Assembly: GCA_001304365.1 (NCBI GenBank)
Contig: LJNA01000083.1
Coordinates: forward strand, 1-7,673
Length of the DNA stretch: 7,673 bases
Source: Syntrophobacter sp. DG_60
GTDB taxonomy: Bacteria > Desulfobacterota > Desulfofervidia > Desulfofervidales > DG-60
Reading direction: 5' to 3'
The position numbers and the translations under genes are program-made. The notes under the pieces are model-generated. The model had not been told where the DNA came from. It saw only the letters and a list, made by a program, of their open reading frames with translations, and made no database searches. Below, piece after piece: positions 6,820 to 7,673 of this stretch; position 1 is the stretch's first letter; each line of letters opens with the position of its first letter.

Positions 6820-6830
6820 AATATATATTT

Positions 6831-6965
6831 ATGAAAAAGCAATTTCAGAAAAATTGGAGAGATTTAATTAAACCTAACATGATAACAATTGATACCGAAA
6901 CATCGACTGATTTCTATTCTCCTTTCTTCTCTTCAAGGAGCAGCAATTGTTTCTGTAAAATTTGA
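6831..6965 (+). pseudogene. rpoA: RpoA N-terminal fragment, out of frame with the rest of the gene
   Basis: The ATG at 6831 gives the expected RpoA N-terminus, with KNWRDLIKP close to the start and [10 protein letters not shown] after it. From about base 6917 the frame leaves the family and reads [15 protein letters not shown] to a TGA at 6963-6965, 44 codons in all. The true continuation ([14 protein letters not shown]) is present from about 6916 in the +1 frame. Compared with the usual spacing of the family, roughly 22 residues are missing. These should hold the GKFxxEPxERGFGxTLGNxLRR segment, which builds the alpha dimer interface and contacts the other core subunits. The apparent loss is about 68 bp by my alignment from memory. 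I read this as a deletion plus frameshift in rpoA, most likely an assembly or sequencing fault. Confidence 0.75.
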
Positions 6966-7673
6966 TGACGTACCTCATGAGTTTACCACTATTCCTGGGG
7001 TAAAAGAAGATGTAACCGATATCATCTTAAATTTAAAGGGAGTAAACCTAAATGTTATTGATGGGGAAGAAGAAATTAAAATTTTTCTGGATAATAAGGG
7101 AGAAAAGGAGGTAACAGCTGGCGATATAATATGTGACGGGAAAGTGGAGGTAATGAATCCAGATCAACATATCGCTACCCTCAATAAAGATGCTCATTTG
7201 CATGCAGAAATGACTGTTAAAACCGGGCGTGGTTATGTTCCTGCAGAAAAGAATGCAACAGAAGATCAATCAATCGGCGTAATATTTATAGATGCTCTTT
7301 TTTCACCCATCAGGAGGGTTGCATATGTAGTTGGGAATGCAAGGGTAGGGCAGAGGACTGATTATGATAAGCTGACCTTAGAGATCTGGACAGACGGAAC
7401 AGTAATCCCGCAAGATGCATTAGCATTTGCTGCGAAAATTTTGAAAGAACAGGTTACCCCTTTTATTAATTTTGAGGAAGAGGAAGAGGAAGAAGTAGAA
7501 AAAGAAGAAAAAGAGGAAGAAGAGAAGATCAATGAAAATCTCTTTAGATCTGTAAGCGAGCTCGAACTTTCTGTACGCTCATCTAATTGCCTCAAGAATG
7601 CCAATATAAAGTATATTTATGAGCTGGTCCAGAAAACAGAAAGTGAAATGCTAAAAACCAAGAATTTTGGGAG
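6889..7673 (+). CDS. rpoA: DNA-directed RNA polymerase subunit alpha, main body (frameshifted from its start, 3' end outside window)
   Basis: This frame is open from a TTG at 6889 to the window end, but homology to RpoA begins only at about 6916 ([18 protein letters not shown]). The alpha subunit dimerises to start core RNA polymerase assembly, and its C-terminal domain binds promoter UP elements and activators. Visible parts are [20 protein letters not shown], the insert domain, then [20 protein letters not shown] and a normal NTD end near 7470. The linker (7474-7527) is 18 codons, 14 of them Glu. The CTD follows from about 7540 with [17 protein letters not shown], where the Arg at 7576-7578 and Asn at 7585-7587 match the DNA-contacting R265 and N268 of E. 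coli. The TTG at 6889 is only the first possible codon in this frame and has no ribosome site; the native start should be 6831. Confidence 0.85.
   Translation, partial: MIPKHRLISILLSSLQGAAIVSVKFDDVPHEFTTIPGVKEDVTDIILNLKGVNLNVIDGEEEIKIFLDNKGEKEVTAGDIICDGKVEVMNPDQHIATLNKDAHLHAEMTVKTGRGYVPAEKNATEDQSIGVIFIDALFSPIRRVAYVVGNARVGQRTDYDKLTLEIWTDGTVIPQDALAFAAKILKEQVTPFINFEEEEEEEVEKEEKEEEEKINENLFRSVSELELSVRSSNCLKNANIKYIYELVQKTESEMLKTKNFG

Noticed and set aside
6910..6925. Programmed ribosomal frameshift joining the two parts of rpoA
   Set aside because: A frameshift alone would not restore the roughly 22 missing conserved residues, and I see no slippery heptamer with a downstream structure at the junction.
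7362..7604. A minus-strand open frame with a long serine run
   Set aside because: The serine run is the complement of the GAA/GAG-rich RpoA linker, so it is an artefact of that tract.

Overview
The window is a stretch of the bacterial S10-spc-alpha ribosomal protein supercluster. All genes lie on the + strand and are tightly packed. In order they are rplN (3' end only), rplX, rplE, rpsN (zinc type), rpsH, rplF, rplR, rpsE, rplO, secY, rpmJ, rpsM, rpsK, rpsD and rpoA (5' part, running off the window). The DNA is AT-rich by eye, arginine is often encoded by AGA/AGG, and four genes begin with TTG.

The order is that of a bacterial chromosome, not an archaeon or a phage. Several traits argue against an enteric or Bacillus-like genome: rpmD (L30) is missing between rpsE and rplO, adk/map/infA are missing between secY and rpmJ, and S4, S14, L36 and L24 all carry cysteine zinc-binding motifs. 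The organism is probably an uncultivated or less-studied Gram-negative-type lineage. Anammox-type Planctomycetota, Nitrospirota, Desulfobacterota and Omnitrophota are all possible, and the sequence read by eye does not decide between them.

Layout: 1-2676 holds the large and small subunit proteins of the spc block. A 108-bp spacer with an inverted repeat precedes rpsE. rplO overlaps secY by 7 nt, and secY is followed 3 nt later by rpmJ. A 70-bp spacer with nested hairpin potential precedes rpsM, where the alpha block starts. A 159-bp spacer with a perfect 16-bp inverted repeat and degenerate decamers separates rpsD from rpoA. The genes work together: ribosomal proteins for both subunits, the SecY translocon channel and the RNA polymerase alpha subunit are co-transcribed growth-rate genes.

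The most notable anomaly is rpoA. The reading frame from the expected ATG hits a stop after 44 codons, and the rest of the protein continues in another frame. About 68 bp appear to be missing, including the family's most conserved N-terminal motif. Because rpoA is essential, this is more likely an assembly or sequencing fault, or a minority allele, than a living gene arrangement. I found no convincing new biological system. The intergenic repeat elements and the acidic linker of RpoA are the other points worth checking.
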